Source of the DNA: Mucilaginibacter rivuli | GTDB taxonomy: Bacteria; Bacteroidota; Bacteroidia; Sphingobacteriales; Sphingobacteriaceae | Direction of reading: 5' to 3' | DNA: 64,000 nt | Assembly: GCF_019391655.1 (NCBI RefSeq) | Contig: NZ_JAHXPQ010000008.1 | Coordinates: forward strand, 1-64,000 | In this document: in pieces, positions 52,901-61,778 of the stretch | Layout of the letters: every line of letters begins with the position of its first letter | Position numbering within the stretch: position 1 is the first letter of the stretch | Notes under the pieces: model-generated | Told to the model about the DNA's origin: nothing | What the model saw: only the letters and a program-made list of their open reading frames with translations | The model's database searches: none | Made by a program: the position numbers and the translations under genes

Positions 52901-53422
52901 ATGAAAAAACTATTGATATGCCTTTTTCTATTGGCACCCCTTACATCCGTATTTGCAGTTAGCAATACCGATTCCCTTGTTTACCAGTTACAACGTAAAA
53001 AAATTAACGGATTGCTTGAAGAGCGTAGCCGCAAGTTTGGCCAATATACCCAAAGCCTCGACCAGCATACCGGCATATTTGGCTGGCAAACCAAAAAAGA
53101 TATTAAACGCTCGGGCGAAATATTGATGGACATTGTGCAAACGGACAATAACATTTTTAAAGAGTTGAAAATATTGTTCGATTATAAGAATGTGCAGCAA
53201 ACACAGGTGCAGCAACAATCACACGAATCTGAAAGCCAGCTTGCGGGTTATATGCTTACCATTAACAAATTACGCCAGCAAAACGAAATACTGGTAAAAC
53301 AGCAAAACGACCAGGAGAGCGCATTGAAAGGCCGCCAAACTACTTTATATATCATTATTGTATTGCTTGTGTTTACGTCTGTTTTTATGTTTACCAAGCG
53401 AAACAGGATCAGGAAAAGATAA
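52901..53422 (+). CDS. Exported coiled-coil protein with C-terminal TM
   Basis: 173 aa. Signal peptide to about residue 20, then a long helical/coiled-coil region rich in Gln, Lys and Glu (ELKILFDYKNVQQTQ; INKLRQQNEILVKQQND), then a TM helix about 147-165 (LYIIIVLLVFTSVFMF) and a basic tail (TKRNRIRKR). Unknown function; probably cotranscribed with the SAM hydrolase. Confidence 0.65.
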   Translation: MKKLLICLFLLAPLTSVFAVSNTDSLVYQLQRKKINGLLEERSRKFGQYTQSLDQHTGIFGWQTKKDIKRSGEILMDIVQTDNNIFKELKILFDYKNVQQTQVQQQSHESESQLAGYMLTINKLRQQNEILVKQQNDQESALKGRQTTLYIIIVLLVFTSVFMFTKRNRIRKR

Positions 53423-53526
53423 CCGGCGTAAAAAAGTTAAAGTAATTTGATTGGGTATCCGTCTACCTGTTTAGTAGCAACAGGGTTGTACTCCATTGCA
53501 TTGTCAATTTAAAAGTGCAGTCTGTC

Positions 53527-53534
53527 TATTTTTG
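53527..53534 (+). promoter_or_regulatory. Putative -7 box of the ABC exporter gene
   Basis: TATTTTTG fits TAnnTTTG and lies 34 bases before the ATG at 53569. Confidence 0.35.
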
Positions 53535-53568
53535 CTATCTTTCAAACATAAAACACGGAATAACATAA

Positions 53569-55410
53569 ATGGCCAAAGGAAATTATATAAGAGGAACAAC
53601 TAAAGCGGACATCCCAAAAGCAAAACTAAATAAGGAAAACCTGCAGAAGTTTGGAAAACTGCTGAGTTACATAAAACCTTACCGGGGCAAGTTTATAGCG
53701 GGTTTTTTCTTTTTGGTGATGGCCAGCTTAACACAGTTGGCATTCCCGGCTTTTTTGAAGGCTCTGCTTGATGCTACACAAGGGCATTATAACGCAATAA
53801 TACCCAAACAATTCAGGAGTTTGATGTATGTGGGCCTGGGTGCCATGTGTATTCAATTGATAGGTGCTGTAGTTTCCTTTTTTCGTGTTACTTTTTTTGT
53901 GCAGGTTTCTGAGCGGTCGGTGGCCGATATTCGGCGTGATACGTTTTTTAAGCTTATCACTCTTGACATGAACTTTTTTGCCAACCGACGCGTTGGCGAG
54001 CTGAACAGCCGTATCTCTACAGATCTGTCGCAAATACAAAGCGCCATCACCAGCACCTTTGCAGAAATGATAAGGCAAACCATAATTATTATCGGCAGTA
54101 TCACATTTTTGGTTATCCTTTCGCCCAAATTAACATCAGTATTATTGCTCACCGTTCCGGTACTCATTATTTCGGCTAAATATTTCGGGCGCTTTATCCG
54201 GAAATTATCACGTGACACACAGGATAAGCTGGCAGAATCGGCCACTATAGTGGAAGAAACGCTACAGGGTATATCGAATGTAAAGGCATTTGTAAACGAA
54301 GCATACGAAGCAAAACGATATGTGGCTGTTATTAAGGATGTGGTAAAGTTATCTATTAAAGGCTCTAAATTCAGCGGGTTATTTTCATCGTTCATCACTT
54401 TTGTGATGTTCGGGAGTATCTTTTGTATGATATGGTACGGAGCCACGCTTATAGCAACCCCTGGTAGCGGTTTTGATTTTCCGGCCTTACTTGGTTTTAT
54501 TTTATATGCCGCTTTTGTTGCGGCGGCCATGGGTAGTTTGCCCGAGCTTTATGCCAATGTGCAAAAAGCTATAGGCGCCAGTGAACGGGTATTGGAGATA
54601 TTGGAAGAAAAAGGCGAAGACATTTCTATCCACGAAAGTGAGAACGTTATTAAGCAAAAAATTAACGGGAACCTGGCGTTTAATAACGTGAAATTCCATT
54701 ATCCATCGCGGAATGAGGTGGAGGTATTGAAAGATATATCCTTTGAGGCTAAAGCCGGACAAAAGGTAGCCATTGTTGGGCCGAGTGGCTCGGGTAAATC
54801 AACCACGGCGGCCTTGATACTGCAGTTTTACCATCCGCAAAGCGGCGAGCTGATGTTTGATGGTAAGCCGGCCTCAGCTTATGACCTAACCGATATACGT
54901 AACCAGGTGGCTGTAGTACCGCAGGATGTAATGCTGTTTGGCGGCACCATACGCGAAAATATCGCTTATGGAAAACTAAGCGCTACCGAAGATGAAATTA
55001 TAAGGGCGGCCAAACAAGCCAATGCTCACGAATTTGTGAGCGGTTTCCCGGAAGGGTATGCTACTATAGTTGGCGAGCGCGGCGTAAAGTTATCAGGCGG
55101 ACAAAGGCAGCGTATAGCCATAGCCAGAGCTTTGCTGAAGAACCCGGCAATACTGATACTCGACGAAGCGACATCATCGCTCGATTCGGAGTCTGAACGT
55201 TTGGTTCAGGAGGCTTTGGAGGTACTGATGAAGAACCGCACATCGATTATCATAGCCCACCGCTTATCTACCATCCGCGAGGCCGACCAGATAATTGTAC
55301 TGGAAAAAGGTGAGATCATAGAGAGAGGCAACCATGATGAGTTGGTGAAAAATGAAGGTGGTTTGTATAAGTACCTGAGTAGCCTGCAGTATGTAGCGGA
55401 AGCCCCCTAA
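53569..55410 (+). CDS. ABC exporter, MsbA/lipid-A type
   Basis: 613 aa half-transporter with fused TMD and NBD. Six TM helices at about 45-345; Walker A GPSGSGKST about 403-411; Q-loop; signature LSGGQRQRIA about 506; Walker B ILILDEATSS about 527; H-loop AHRLST about 562. Homodimeric export of lipid or a hydrophobic compound is likely; MsbA-like, substrate not proven. Monocistronic. Confidence 0.88.
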   Translation: MAKGNYIRGTTKADIPKAKLNKENLQKFGKLLSYIKPYRGKFIAGFFFLVMASLTQLAFPAFLKALLDATQGHYNAIIPKQFRSLMYVGLGAMCIQLIGAVVSFFRVTFFVQVSERSVADIRRDTFFKLITLDMNFFANRRVGELNSRISTDLSQIQSAITSTFAEMIRQTIIIIGSITFLVILSPKLTSVLLLTVPVLIISAKYFGRFIRKLSRDTQDKLAESATIVEETLQGISNVKAFVNEAYEAKRYVAVIKDVVKLSIKGSKFSGLFSSFITFVMFGSIFCMIWYGATLIATPGSGFDFPALLGFILYAAFVAAAMGSLPELYANVQKAIGASERVLEILEEKGEDISIHESENVIKQKINGNLAFNNVKFHYPSRNEVEVLKDISFEAKAGQKVAIVGPSGSGKSTTAALILQFYHPQSGELMFDGKPASAYDLTDIRNQVAVVPQDVMLFGGTIRENIAYGKLSATEDEIIRAAKQANAHEFVSGFPEGYATIVGERGVKLSGGQRQRIAIARALLKNPAILILDEATSSLDSESERLVQEALEVLMKNRTSIIIAHRLSTIREADQIIVLEKGEIIERGNHDELVKNEGGLYKYLSSLQYVAEAP

Positions 55411-55584
55411 CCTCTGAAGGGGAATGAAATTTTATAATATGGAGGGAAATCCGTATATTGTATGGGTTGGCATACTTAGAAATGATGTGTGCAAATGTTC
55501 TTTAAGAAATACCAGTGAATGCCACGCTTGGGGTTCATTTTTTGTTTATTGTTGATAGAAATTGTTTACAAAAATATACCCATA

Positions 55585-55708
55585 AATACCCAAGGTTTTC
55601 GTGAAATGCATGGCGTTAAGCGCTAAACATCGGTTGGGTTGAAATTGCGAAATTGATAATTCAGGAAGTGAGATTTAGCTGAAAACACCCAAGAATACCC
55701 AAGGTTTT
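55585..55708. repeat. 15-base direct repeat pair
   Basis: AATACCCAAGGTTTT occurs at 55585-55599 and 55694-55708. The flanks are also similar (CCCAnn before each). It may mark a decayed element between exporter and hydrolase genes. Confidence 0.4.
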
Positions 55709-55751
55709 ACCTGGTATTAGGTATTGTAATTATAAAAATGATAAAAATTAA

Positions 55752-55842
55752 ATGTAAGATGTAAAGCGTAAGATGGAAGATGTATAAAAGGCGTGAATGA
55801 ATATGCCTTCACATATTTCATCTTACATCATCCATTTTACAT
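55752..55842. repeat. Palindrome with GTAAGATG-type repeats
   Basis: The two 24-base arms (55752-55775 and 55819-55842) share ATGTAA and GTAAGATG at their ends around a variable centre. Short repeats of the same family (TGTAAGATG) recur within each arm. Located before the hydrolase gene; architecture like the GTYATTRR palindromes. Confidence 0.5.
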
Positions 55843-55860
55843 AGATGATATAAAATATTG

Positions 55861-57255
55861 ATGAAGTTAACCATACATGGTGCAGCCCAACAGGTTACCG
55901 GGAGCATGCACCTGCTCGAAATAGGAAAATATAAAATACTGGTTGATTGTGGCCTTGATTACGAAAAAGACCATAATGTGATGATGAACGAAGAGTTTCC
56001 GTTCAGGCCGGAAGAAATTGATGTGGTAATATTAACACACGCGCATATTGATCATTCGGGCAATTTGCCAACTTTAGTGCGCATGGGCTTTAACGGCCAG
56101 ATATTGTGTACCCCTCCTACAGCCGAACTAACTGAGTTGTTGTTGCTCGACTCTGTAAATATATTTTTACGAAGGGAAGAAAAATCGCGCAAGCATAACC
56201 GTAAAAGGCCAGGCAGCGGCGGCAGGCAACCTTTGTACCTGCAAAAGCATGTAATGGATACGGTTGACAGATTTATTACGATCGGTTTTAACCGTCCGTT
56301 CCATGTTACCGGCGATGTGGAGTTAACTTTTATCCCTGTCGGGCATTTACTGGGTGCGGCTGCCGTTATTTTGAAGATCAACGATAACGGAACAGAAAAA
56401 ACCATAGCCTTTACAGGCGATATAGGCCGCAAAAATTATCCGGTACTTAATGACCCGCAAGAGCTGCCGAAAGTTGACTACATCGTATCAGAATCAACCT
56501 ACGGAGGACGTCATCATACCAAAGATAAAACCATTGAGCAGACGCTTGTAGAAACCATAAACACCGCATGTATAAAAGAACAAGGCAGGCTGATTATACC
56601 GGCATTTAGTATAGGGCGTACTCAGGCCCTGGTATTTTCGCTGAATAAGATATTCAGCAGCGGCTTGCTCCCTCCTGTTAAGGTTTTTGTGGATAGCCCC
56701 ATGGCTAACGCCTCCACAGGGATATTCAGAAAATACCATAACCTGCTGAACGAAGAAGCGCACGATTTTTATAACCGCAAAGGCGATGAGTTTGAATTTG
56801 ATAACCTGAGCTATGTTGAGAATTTACACGAGAGCAGGCAGGTGTCGAACTATTTTGAACCTTGTATTATCATTTCATCGGCAGGCATGCTGGAAGGCGG
56901 GAGGATACAGGATCACCTGTATCACAATATTCAAAACTATTATTGCACCATACTGTTTATAGGATATTGTGCTAAAGGTACGCTGGGTTACAGGCTGTTG
57001 CGCGGCGACCCGATAGTACATATACGCGACCGCGATTTGGCCGTGTATGCCACCATTAAAAAAACAGACCTGTTTAGCGCTCACGGCGACCATGATGATT
57101 TAATAAATACAATTAAGAGTCAGGATCCGGGTATATTGAAAGGTGTTTTTTTAGTGCATGGCGAAACGGAAAGTATGCAAATGATGGCAGATACATTGCA
57201 GGCCGATGGATATAAAGTTACCATTCCTGTTAAAGATATTGTTTACGAGTTGTAG
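55861..57255 (+). CDS. Beta-CASP metallo-beta-lactamase hydrolase, RNA-type
   Basis: 464 aa. MBL motif ILTHAHIDHSGNLP, YGG then IPAFSIGRTQALVF, and beta-CASP motifs SAGMLEGGRIQDHL, SAHGDHDDL and VLVHGETE. Similar to archaeal/bacterial CPSF-like RNA exonuclease or endonuclease proteins. The ATG at 55861 is used; the TTG just before it is not. The substrate is probably RNA. Confidence 0.87.
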   Translation: MKLTIHGAAQQVTGSMHLLEIGKYKILVDCGLDYEKDHNVMMNEEFPFRPEEIDVVILTHAHIDHSGNLPTLVRMGFNGQILCTPPTAELTELLLLDSVNIFLRREEKSRKHNRKRPGSGGRQPLYLQKHVMDTVDRFITIGFNRPFHVTGDVELTFIPVGHLLGAAAVILKINDNGTEKTIAFTGDIGRKNYPVLNDPQELPKVDYIVSESTYGGRHHTKDKTIEQTLVETINTACIKEQGRLIIPAFSIGRTQALVFSLNKIFSSGLLPPVKVFVDSPMANASTGIFRKYHNLLNEEAHDFYNRKGDEFEFDNLSYVENLHESRQVSNYFEPCIIISSAGMLEGGRIQDHLYHNIQNYYCTILFIGYCAKGTLGYRLLRGDPIVHIRDRDLAVYATIKKTDLFSAHGDHDDLINTIKSQDPGILKGVFLVHGETESMQMMADTLQADGYKVTIPVKDIVYEL

Positions 57256-57321
57256 CAGTACTGCATAATATAAATAGTATACCAACGTTTAGGTTTTTAT
57301 CGATCAAAAGCATTGGAAACT

Positions 57322-57813
57322 ATGAAAAGGATTATTACATCAGCATCGTTAATATATGTGGCCATCTTTGTTTTTGCGGCTTTCGCGATTACATCATGTA
57401 CAAAACAAGAGGGGCACCTTACCGGGATCACCGGGGTTACAAAAACAGGTAATGTACAATTCTTTATCCAGGGCGATACTACGCACACACTTACTACCCC
57501 CGCCGATACCATATCGTTTGTGAGTGTAGCCACACCGCAAACTTTGGTTAAGAGCCAGAACGGGGCAAAATTCAGTATATGCAATTTGCAATTTAGCGCC
57601 AATACCAAGGGTACATTTAACCTTGACGCGTTTACAGTAAGATATAAGCAAAAATCGGGCACGGTATTTACCCAAACAAACAATAATATTGGAACGGTAA
57701 CCGTAGACAGTATTAACGTTACTAAAGGGTATATTTCGGGCAGCTTTTTAAGTACGATAACCGTAGCTTCAAATACTGCAAACGTAGTAGGTGTATTTAC
57801 CATACAGCAATAA
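57322..57813 (+). CDS. Small lipoprotein, first of three tandem relatives
   Basis: 163 aa. Lipobox ITSCTKQEG (Cys about residue 26). A beta-rich domain follows, with TKGYISGSFLSTI near the C-terminus resembling the VKGTFxG block of the next two proteins. No GST linker. ATG at 57322. Outer-membrane or periplasmic lipoprotein; function unknown. Confidence 0.65.
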   Translation: MKRIITSASLIYVAIFVFAAFAITSCTKQEGHLTGITGVTKTGNVQFFIQGDTTHTLTTPADTISFVSVATPQTLVKSQNGAKFSICNLQFSANTKGTFNLDAFTVRYKQKSGTVFTQTNNNIGTVTVDSINVTKGYISGSFLSTITVASNTANVVGVFTIQQ

Positions 57814-57840
57814 CATTCTGTTCATATTTTCTTGTTTTTA

Positions 57841-57887
57841 ATATAATTTATATATGTTACCTTTATGGGGTTTTATATAATTTATAT
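57841..57887 (+). promoter_or_regulatory. Direct repeats upstream of the second lipoprotein gene
   Basis: The 13-base ATATAATTTATAT occurs at 57841-57853 and 57875-57887, flanking a near-consensus -7 box TACCTTTA (57858-57865). The second copy ends two bases before the gene's ATG. Possible regulator sites or slippage-prone AT repeats. Confidence 0.35.
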
Positions 57888-57889
57888 TA

Positions 57890-58666
57890 ATGAAAAAGAA
57901 TTTTACCCCTAAGTTGGTATTTATCTATACGTTGCTTTTTGCGGGAATTGCAATTATATCATCCTGCGCTAAAATTGCGGGACATACTATAATACCAGCA
58001 ACTTCAACAGGGAGTACAGGTAGCACTGGTTCAACTTCAGGTACCGGAAGCACAGGCAGTACTGGATCGACAGGTTCGACAGCCTCCACCGGTAGTACCG
58101 GAACTACAGGCAGCACTGGCTCGACAGGCTCAACGGGTAGTACCGGAACCACAGGCAGCACTGGCTCGACAGGTTCAACTGGAAGTGGAACAACAGTCAA
58201 TCCATCTGCCGGCACACCAAATGCAAACGGTATTGGCCCTATAGCAGTTGGTGCTTCAAATACTATTATTTTTCAGATAAATGGAGGACCTATTGTTACA
58301 TTTAGCTCAAGTGCAACTAATCAGATTTCACTTAATTGCCTTGATTTTGGTGGTGGGGCTGCGCAAACAGGTATAATAGCAGCAAATTCGTCAGCTACAA
58401 CTACCTTGGCTATATCTTACTTTGGGAATGGTGTAGGTACCTATTCCGGTGCGTCAAGTTTCATTACAACAGGTGTCTTTGATCTTACTGACAAAACCGG
58501 CACCGAAAAGATTAATGTTACAACTTCAAATGTTAACCCTACCCCTTTGACTTCGCCCGCCACACCTACTACTGGAACAGTAAAAGGTACTTTTGATGGC
58601 ACTATGTTTGATGCTAATTCCGGTTTGTTCTTACGCGTATCAGGTTCGTTCAACATAACTCAGTAG
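57890..58666 (+). CDS. Lipoprotein with collagen-like Gly-Ser-Thr linker (copy 1)
   Basis: 258 aa. Lipobox SSCAKIAGH; then about 60 residues of Gly-X-Y triplets (GST, GTT, few others; about residues 42-103); then a beta-rich domain about 120-258 with TVKGTFDG near the end. A 45-base unit encoding GSTGTTGSTGSTGST is repeated exactly in phase at 58091-58135 and 58136-58180, with synonymous differences. Unknown function. Confidence 0.7.
   Translation: MKKNFTPKLVFIYTLLFAGIAIISSCAKIAGHTIIPATSTGSTGSTGSTSGTGSTGSTGSTGSTASTGSTGTTGSTGSTGSTGSTGTTGSTGSTGSTGSGTTVNPSAGTPNANGIGPIAVGASNTIIFQINGGPIVTFSSSATNQISLNCLDFGGGAAQTGIIAANSSATTTLAISYFGNGVGTYSGASSFITTGVFDLTDKTGTEKINVTTSNVNPTPLTSPATPTTGTVKGTFDGTMFDANSGLFLRVSGSFNITQ
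58091..58180 (+). repeat. Two 45-bp tandem repeats in the GST linker
   Basis: GGTAGTACCGGAAC begins each copy at 58091 and 58136; the copies differ at only a few third positions. In-frame, adding 15 residues per unit, so the linker length could vary by slippage or recombination. Confidence 0.7.
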
Positions 58667-58667
58667 A

Positions 58668-59402
58668 ATGAATCTTAAGTATACGCGGTTGTTATTTGCT
58701 ATGTTCACAACATTGTTGTTTTCCTCCTCATGCGTTAAAATTGCCGGTCATTCTGTTAGCCCAACTGTAACTACCTCCACAGGAAGTACGGGCAGTTCTG
58801 GTTCGACAGGCATAACTGGTAACACTGGTGGTACCGGATCGACCGGTACAACGGGTTCAACTGGAAGCACAGGAGCGACGGGTAGTACAGGTTCTACCGG
58901 TAATACCGGATCGACAGGTGGAATTACTTATTTTGACCCTAACCTGGGCATTGGTTCTGTACCTATTGGCGGAACAAATACATTCATTTTGCTATACAAG
59001 GGCGTAACATACTCATATTCTGCTGCTACCGAAAATATAAATATAAGTACTCTTTCCACATCCAACAGCGGGAAACCGCCAACAATATTGTCCGGACAAG
59101 ATAATAGCAGCACATCATATGTAACCTTACAATTTGACGATACTGTTGCCGGAACTTATAAGTTATCCGGCTTTAATTTTCGTAATGTGGCGCATGGAAA
59201 CGACATAAAACTAATCTTAACCCGTGCAACTTCTACCGCATTCGCAAAAGTAATAGCCGAAAACGTTACTGCTAACCCGATAGTTACCAATTATTTAATT
59301 GGAACAGTAAAAGGCACTTTCAACGGATATGTAACTGACGATAAGTCTGCGACTTTGGATTCGGTAAAGGTTGAAGGTTCTTTCAATTTCTCATTACATT
59401 AA
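58668..59402 (+). CDS. Lipoprotein with collagen-like Gly-Ser-Thr linker (copy 2)
   Basis: 244 aa paralogue of the previous gene, one base after its stop. Lipobox SSCVKIAGH, linker of Gly-X-Y triplets (GST, GSS, GIT, GNT, GGT, GAT) at about residues 42-84, then a domain with PIGGTNTFILLYKG and TVKGTFNG. A minus-strand terminator overlaps its stop codon. Confidence 0.7.
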   Translation: MNLKYTRLLFAMFTTLLFSSSCVKIAGHSVSPTVTTSTGSTGSSGSTGITGNTGGTGSTGTTGSTGSTGATGSTGSTGNTGSTGGITYFDPNLGIGSVPIGGTNTFILLYKGVTYSYSAATENINISTLSTSNSGKPPTILSGQDNSSTSYVTLQFDDTVAGTYKLSGFNFRNVAHGNDIKLILTRATSTAFAKVIAENVTANPIVTNYLIGTVKGTFNGYVTDDKSATLDSVKVEGSFNFSLH

Positions 59403-59429
59403 AAAAGGCCCGGGTAATACCAGGGCCTT
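59401..59429 (-). terminator. Intrinsic terminator of serA
   Basis: On the minus strand, AAGGCCC/GGGCCTT with an inner GG/CC pair, followed by TTTTTT (59406-59401). It overlaps the stop of the convergent lipoprotein gene. Confidence 0.8.
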
Positions 59430-59452
59430 ATATCTTCCACGTAAAGTTTGCT

Positions 59453-60403
59453 TTATTTCTTAAAGAAATCAATGATCAAACTAGCCAACTCCACCCCTAT
59501 GCGTTCCTGGGCTTCGTTTGTTGAAGCGCCAATGTGTGGGGTTAATGATATTTTAGGGTGAGTTAAGATCTCAGCACGAGGTGTTGGTTCGTTATCAAAA
59601 ACGTCTAATCCGGCAAAGCTAACCTGTCCGCTGTTTAATGCTTCTATCAGCGCCAGCTCATCAATAGTACCGCCACGTGAGCAGTTTACTACGGCAACAC
59701 CTTTTTTCATTTGAGCAAATTCTTCAGTACCTAATACCGGTTTATCAGTAAACGGTGTGTGTATACTGATGAAATCGCTCTTTGCAATAACTTCTTCTTT
59801 AGTTGCAACCTTCACCGCGGCTTTAACCTGTATGCCACCGCCTAAAGTCAATTCAACTTCGGGGTTAAACGGAAACAGGTCATAAGCTAAAACATCCATA
59901 CCTAAACCTATGGCAACCTTAGCTACCTCGCGGCCTATACGGCCAAAGCCTAAGATACCGATGGTTGTACCACGCAGTTCTGAACCTTTGGCGTAAGCTT
60001 TTTTCAGATCGTTAAATTTGGTAGCGCCTTCAACCGGCATTTTGCGGTTAGCATCCTGCAGAAAACGTACTCCTGTAAATAAGTGGCCAAAAACAAGCTC
60101 GGCAACAGATAATGATGATGATGCGGGAGTATTATAAACGGCCACGCCTTTTTCTTTGGCATAATCAACATCTATGTTATCCATACCAACACCGCCACGG
60201 CCTATTAGTTTCAAGGTAGGTACGGCATCAATAAGCGCTTTGCGCACTTTAGTAGCGCTACGAACGGTTATCGCATCATAAGCGCCTAATTTTGCAGCAA
60301 GTTCATCCTGTGGGATATTCTGGGTATCAACTACAAAACCTGCTGCTTCAAGCATTGCTTTACCTGCAGGATCGATACCATCATTAGCTAATATTTTAAT
60401 CAT
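59453..60403 (-). CDS. serA: D-3-phosphoglycerate dehydrogenase, short type
   Basis: 316 aa NAD-dependent 2-hydroxyacid dehydrogenase. NAD site GILGFGRIGREVAKVAIGLGM, GGVGMDNIDVDYAKEKGVAVYNTP, catalytic Arg in NCSRGGTIDE, Glu in FDNEPTP, His in HIGASTNEAQERIG. No ACT or regulatory domain. It follows serC by 83 bases on the same strand, making serC-serA for serine synthesis from 3-phosphoglycerate. Confidence 0.92.
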   Translation of the reverse strand: MIKILANDGIDPAGKAMLEAAGFVVDTQNIPQDELAAKLGAYDAITVRSATKVRKALIDAVPTLKLIGRGGVGMDNIDVDYAKEKGVAVYNTPASSSLSVAELVFGHLFTGVRFLQDANRKMPVEGATKFNDLKKAYAKGSELRGTTIGILGFGRIGREVAKVAIGLGMDVLAYDLFPFNPEVELTLGGGIQVKAAVKVATKEEVIAKSDFISIHTPFTDKPVLGTEEFAQMKKGVAVVNCSRGGTIDELALIEALNSGQVSFAGLDVFDNEPTPRAEILTHPKISLTPHIGASTNEAQERIGVELASLIIDFFKK

Positions 60404-60486
60404 TTGGTTTATTAAGTTTATTGGGTTGATAAGTTGATTAAGTTGAAGAAAGTAACCACTCGCCTATCAACTTAATCAACACTTAA
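60404..60486. repeat. Intergenic palindrome between serC and serA
   Basis: A perfect 14-base inverted repeat: GTTGATTAAGTTGA (60433-60446) and TCAACTTAATCAAC (60467-60480), embedded in longer 8-9-base-phased GTTnAT units. Located within the serC-serA transcript. Related in style to 786-870 and 50932-51051. Confidence 0.7.
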
Positions 60487-61557
60487 CTATGCTTTATTCT
60501 TCTCTGCAAATTCCTGCATGGCCTCTATCAGCACATGTACGCTGGTAATTGGCAAGGCATTATAAATTGACGCCCTGAAACCACCGGCACTACGGTGACC
60601 TTTTATGCCTACTATCCCTTTTTCTTCTGCAAGCTTAAGGAATGGTTTTTCGTGCTCAGGGTTAACCGGCACAAAGCACACATTCATTTTGGAACGATCC
60701 TCAGGTACGCAAACACCGGTAAACAATGGATTGCGGTCAATTTCTTCATATAAAGCCTTTGCCTTTGCATCGTTCTCTTTCGCGATAGCAGCAACGCCGC
60801 CTTTAGCTTTTAACCAACGTAGGGTAAGCATGGATACGTATATGGCAAAGCATGGCGGAGTATTATACATTGATCCACCTTCAATTTGTGTTTGATAGTT
60901 AAACATTGCCGGTATTTTACGGTCAACTTTACCTAAAATATCGTCTTTTATGATAACCAGTGTTGTACCTGCAGGGCCCATGTTTTTTTGAGCACCGGCG
61001 TATATCACACCAAAATCAGCAACATTAATTTCGCGGCTGAATATATCTGAAGACATATCGCAGATTACCGGAACCGGTGATTTTGGAAACTCGTGCAGTT
61101 GTGTACCGTAAATGGTGTTATTTGATGTTAAATGCAAATAGGCTGCATCAGCAGGAACTGTAAAATCTTTAGGGATATGTTTAAAGTTAGCTTCTTTTGC
61201 TGTCGCGATAACTTCTACATTACCAAAGTATTTTGCTTCTTTGAGTGCTTTGTTTGCCCAAACACCGCTTTCAACATAAGCTGCTTTACCATCAGTTGGT
61301 AACAGGTTATATGGCACCATGGCAAATTGAGTGCTGGCACCGCCTTGTAAAAATAATACCGAGTAACCTTCGGGAACATTAAACAATTCTTTTACCAAAC
61401 TTACTGCTTCGTTTAAAACTGCTTCGAACTCCGATGAACGGTGCGAAATTTCAAGAATAGATAAACCTATTCCATTCAAATCGATCACGGCTTCTGCGGC
61501 CTGTTTTAAAACTTCGTGTGGTAAAATGCCCGGACCGGCACCAAAATTATGTTTCAT
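60487..61557 (-). CDS. serC: Phosphoserine aminotransferase
   Basis: 356 aa PLP enzyme, class V. HNFGAGPGILPHEVL start, EISHRSSEF, LFLQGGASTQFAMVP, PLP Lys in YAGAQKNMGPAGTTLVI, and KGHRSAGGFRASIYNA. Second step of serine synthesis, also used for PLP synthesis. Located directly upstream of serA. Confidence 0.95.
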   Translation of the reverse strand: MKHNFGAGPGILPHEVLKQAAEAVIDLNGIGLSILEISHRSSEFEAVLNEAVSLVKELFNVPEGYSVLFLQGGASTQFAMVPYNLLPTDGKAAYVESGVWANKALKEAKYFGNVEVIATAKEANFKHIPKDFTVPADAAYLHLTSNNTIYGTQLHEFPKSPVPVICDMSSDIFSREINVADFGVIYAGAQKNMGPAGTTLVIIKDDILGKVDRKIPAMFNYQTQIEGGSMYNTPPCFAIYVSMLTLRWLKAKGGVAAIAKENDAKAKALYEEIDRNPLFTGVCVPEDRSKMNVCFVPVNPEHEKPFLKLAEEKGIVGIKGHRSAGGFRASIYNALPITSVHVLIEAMQEFAEKNKA

Positions 61558-61778
61558 ATTTACTGTATTAGTTTCTGTTTAATTGGGCTGAGTTATGGCC
61601 TTTAACGTTAAATACTATAGACTTTGTATATTATGAGAGTTTCGAAAAACAAGCAACTATATTAAGAGTATTAAAAATTTAACGCCCCGAAGTTAGTAAT
61701 TTGAAATTGTTTAGCTATATTTTATAGAAAATAATTGATACCAGCTTTGGATAAATGTTAATAAAATTACAATTGGGT

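Larger units (their letters stand above)
55411..55860. other. 450-base gap with direct repeat and palindrome
   Basis: Between the ABC exporter and the beta-CASP hydrolase. It holds a 15-base direct repeat (55585-55599 and 55694-55708) and an imperfect palindrome (55752-55775 against 55819-55842). No gene of credible length or family is seen, and no clear terminator follows the exporter gene. Confidence 0.6.

Noticed and set aside
58000..58200. Regular short repeats resembling a CRISPR or minisatellite array
   Set aside because: They translate in frame as Gly-Ser-Thr triplets in a lipoprotein, have no spacers of constant unique sequence, and no cas genes are nearby.
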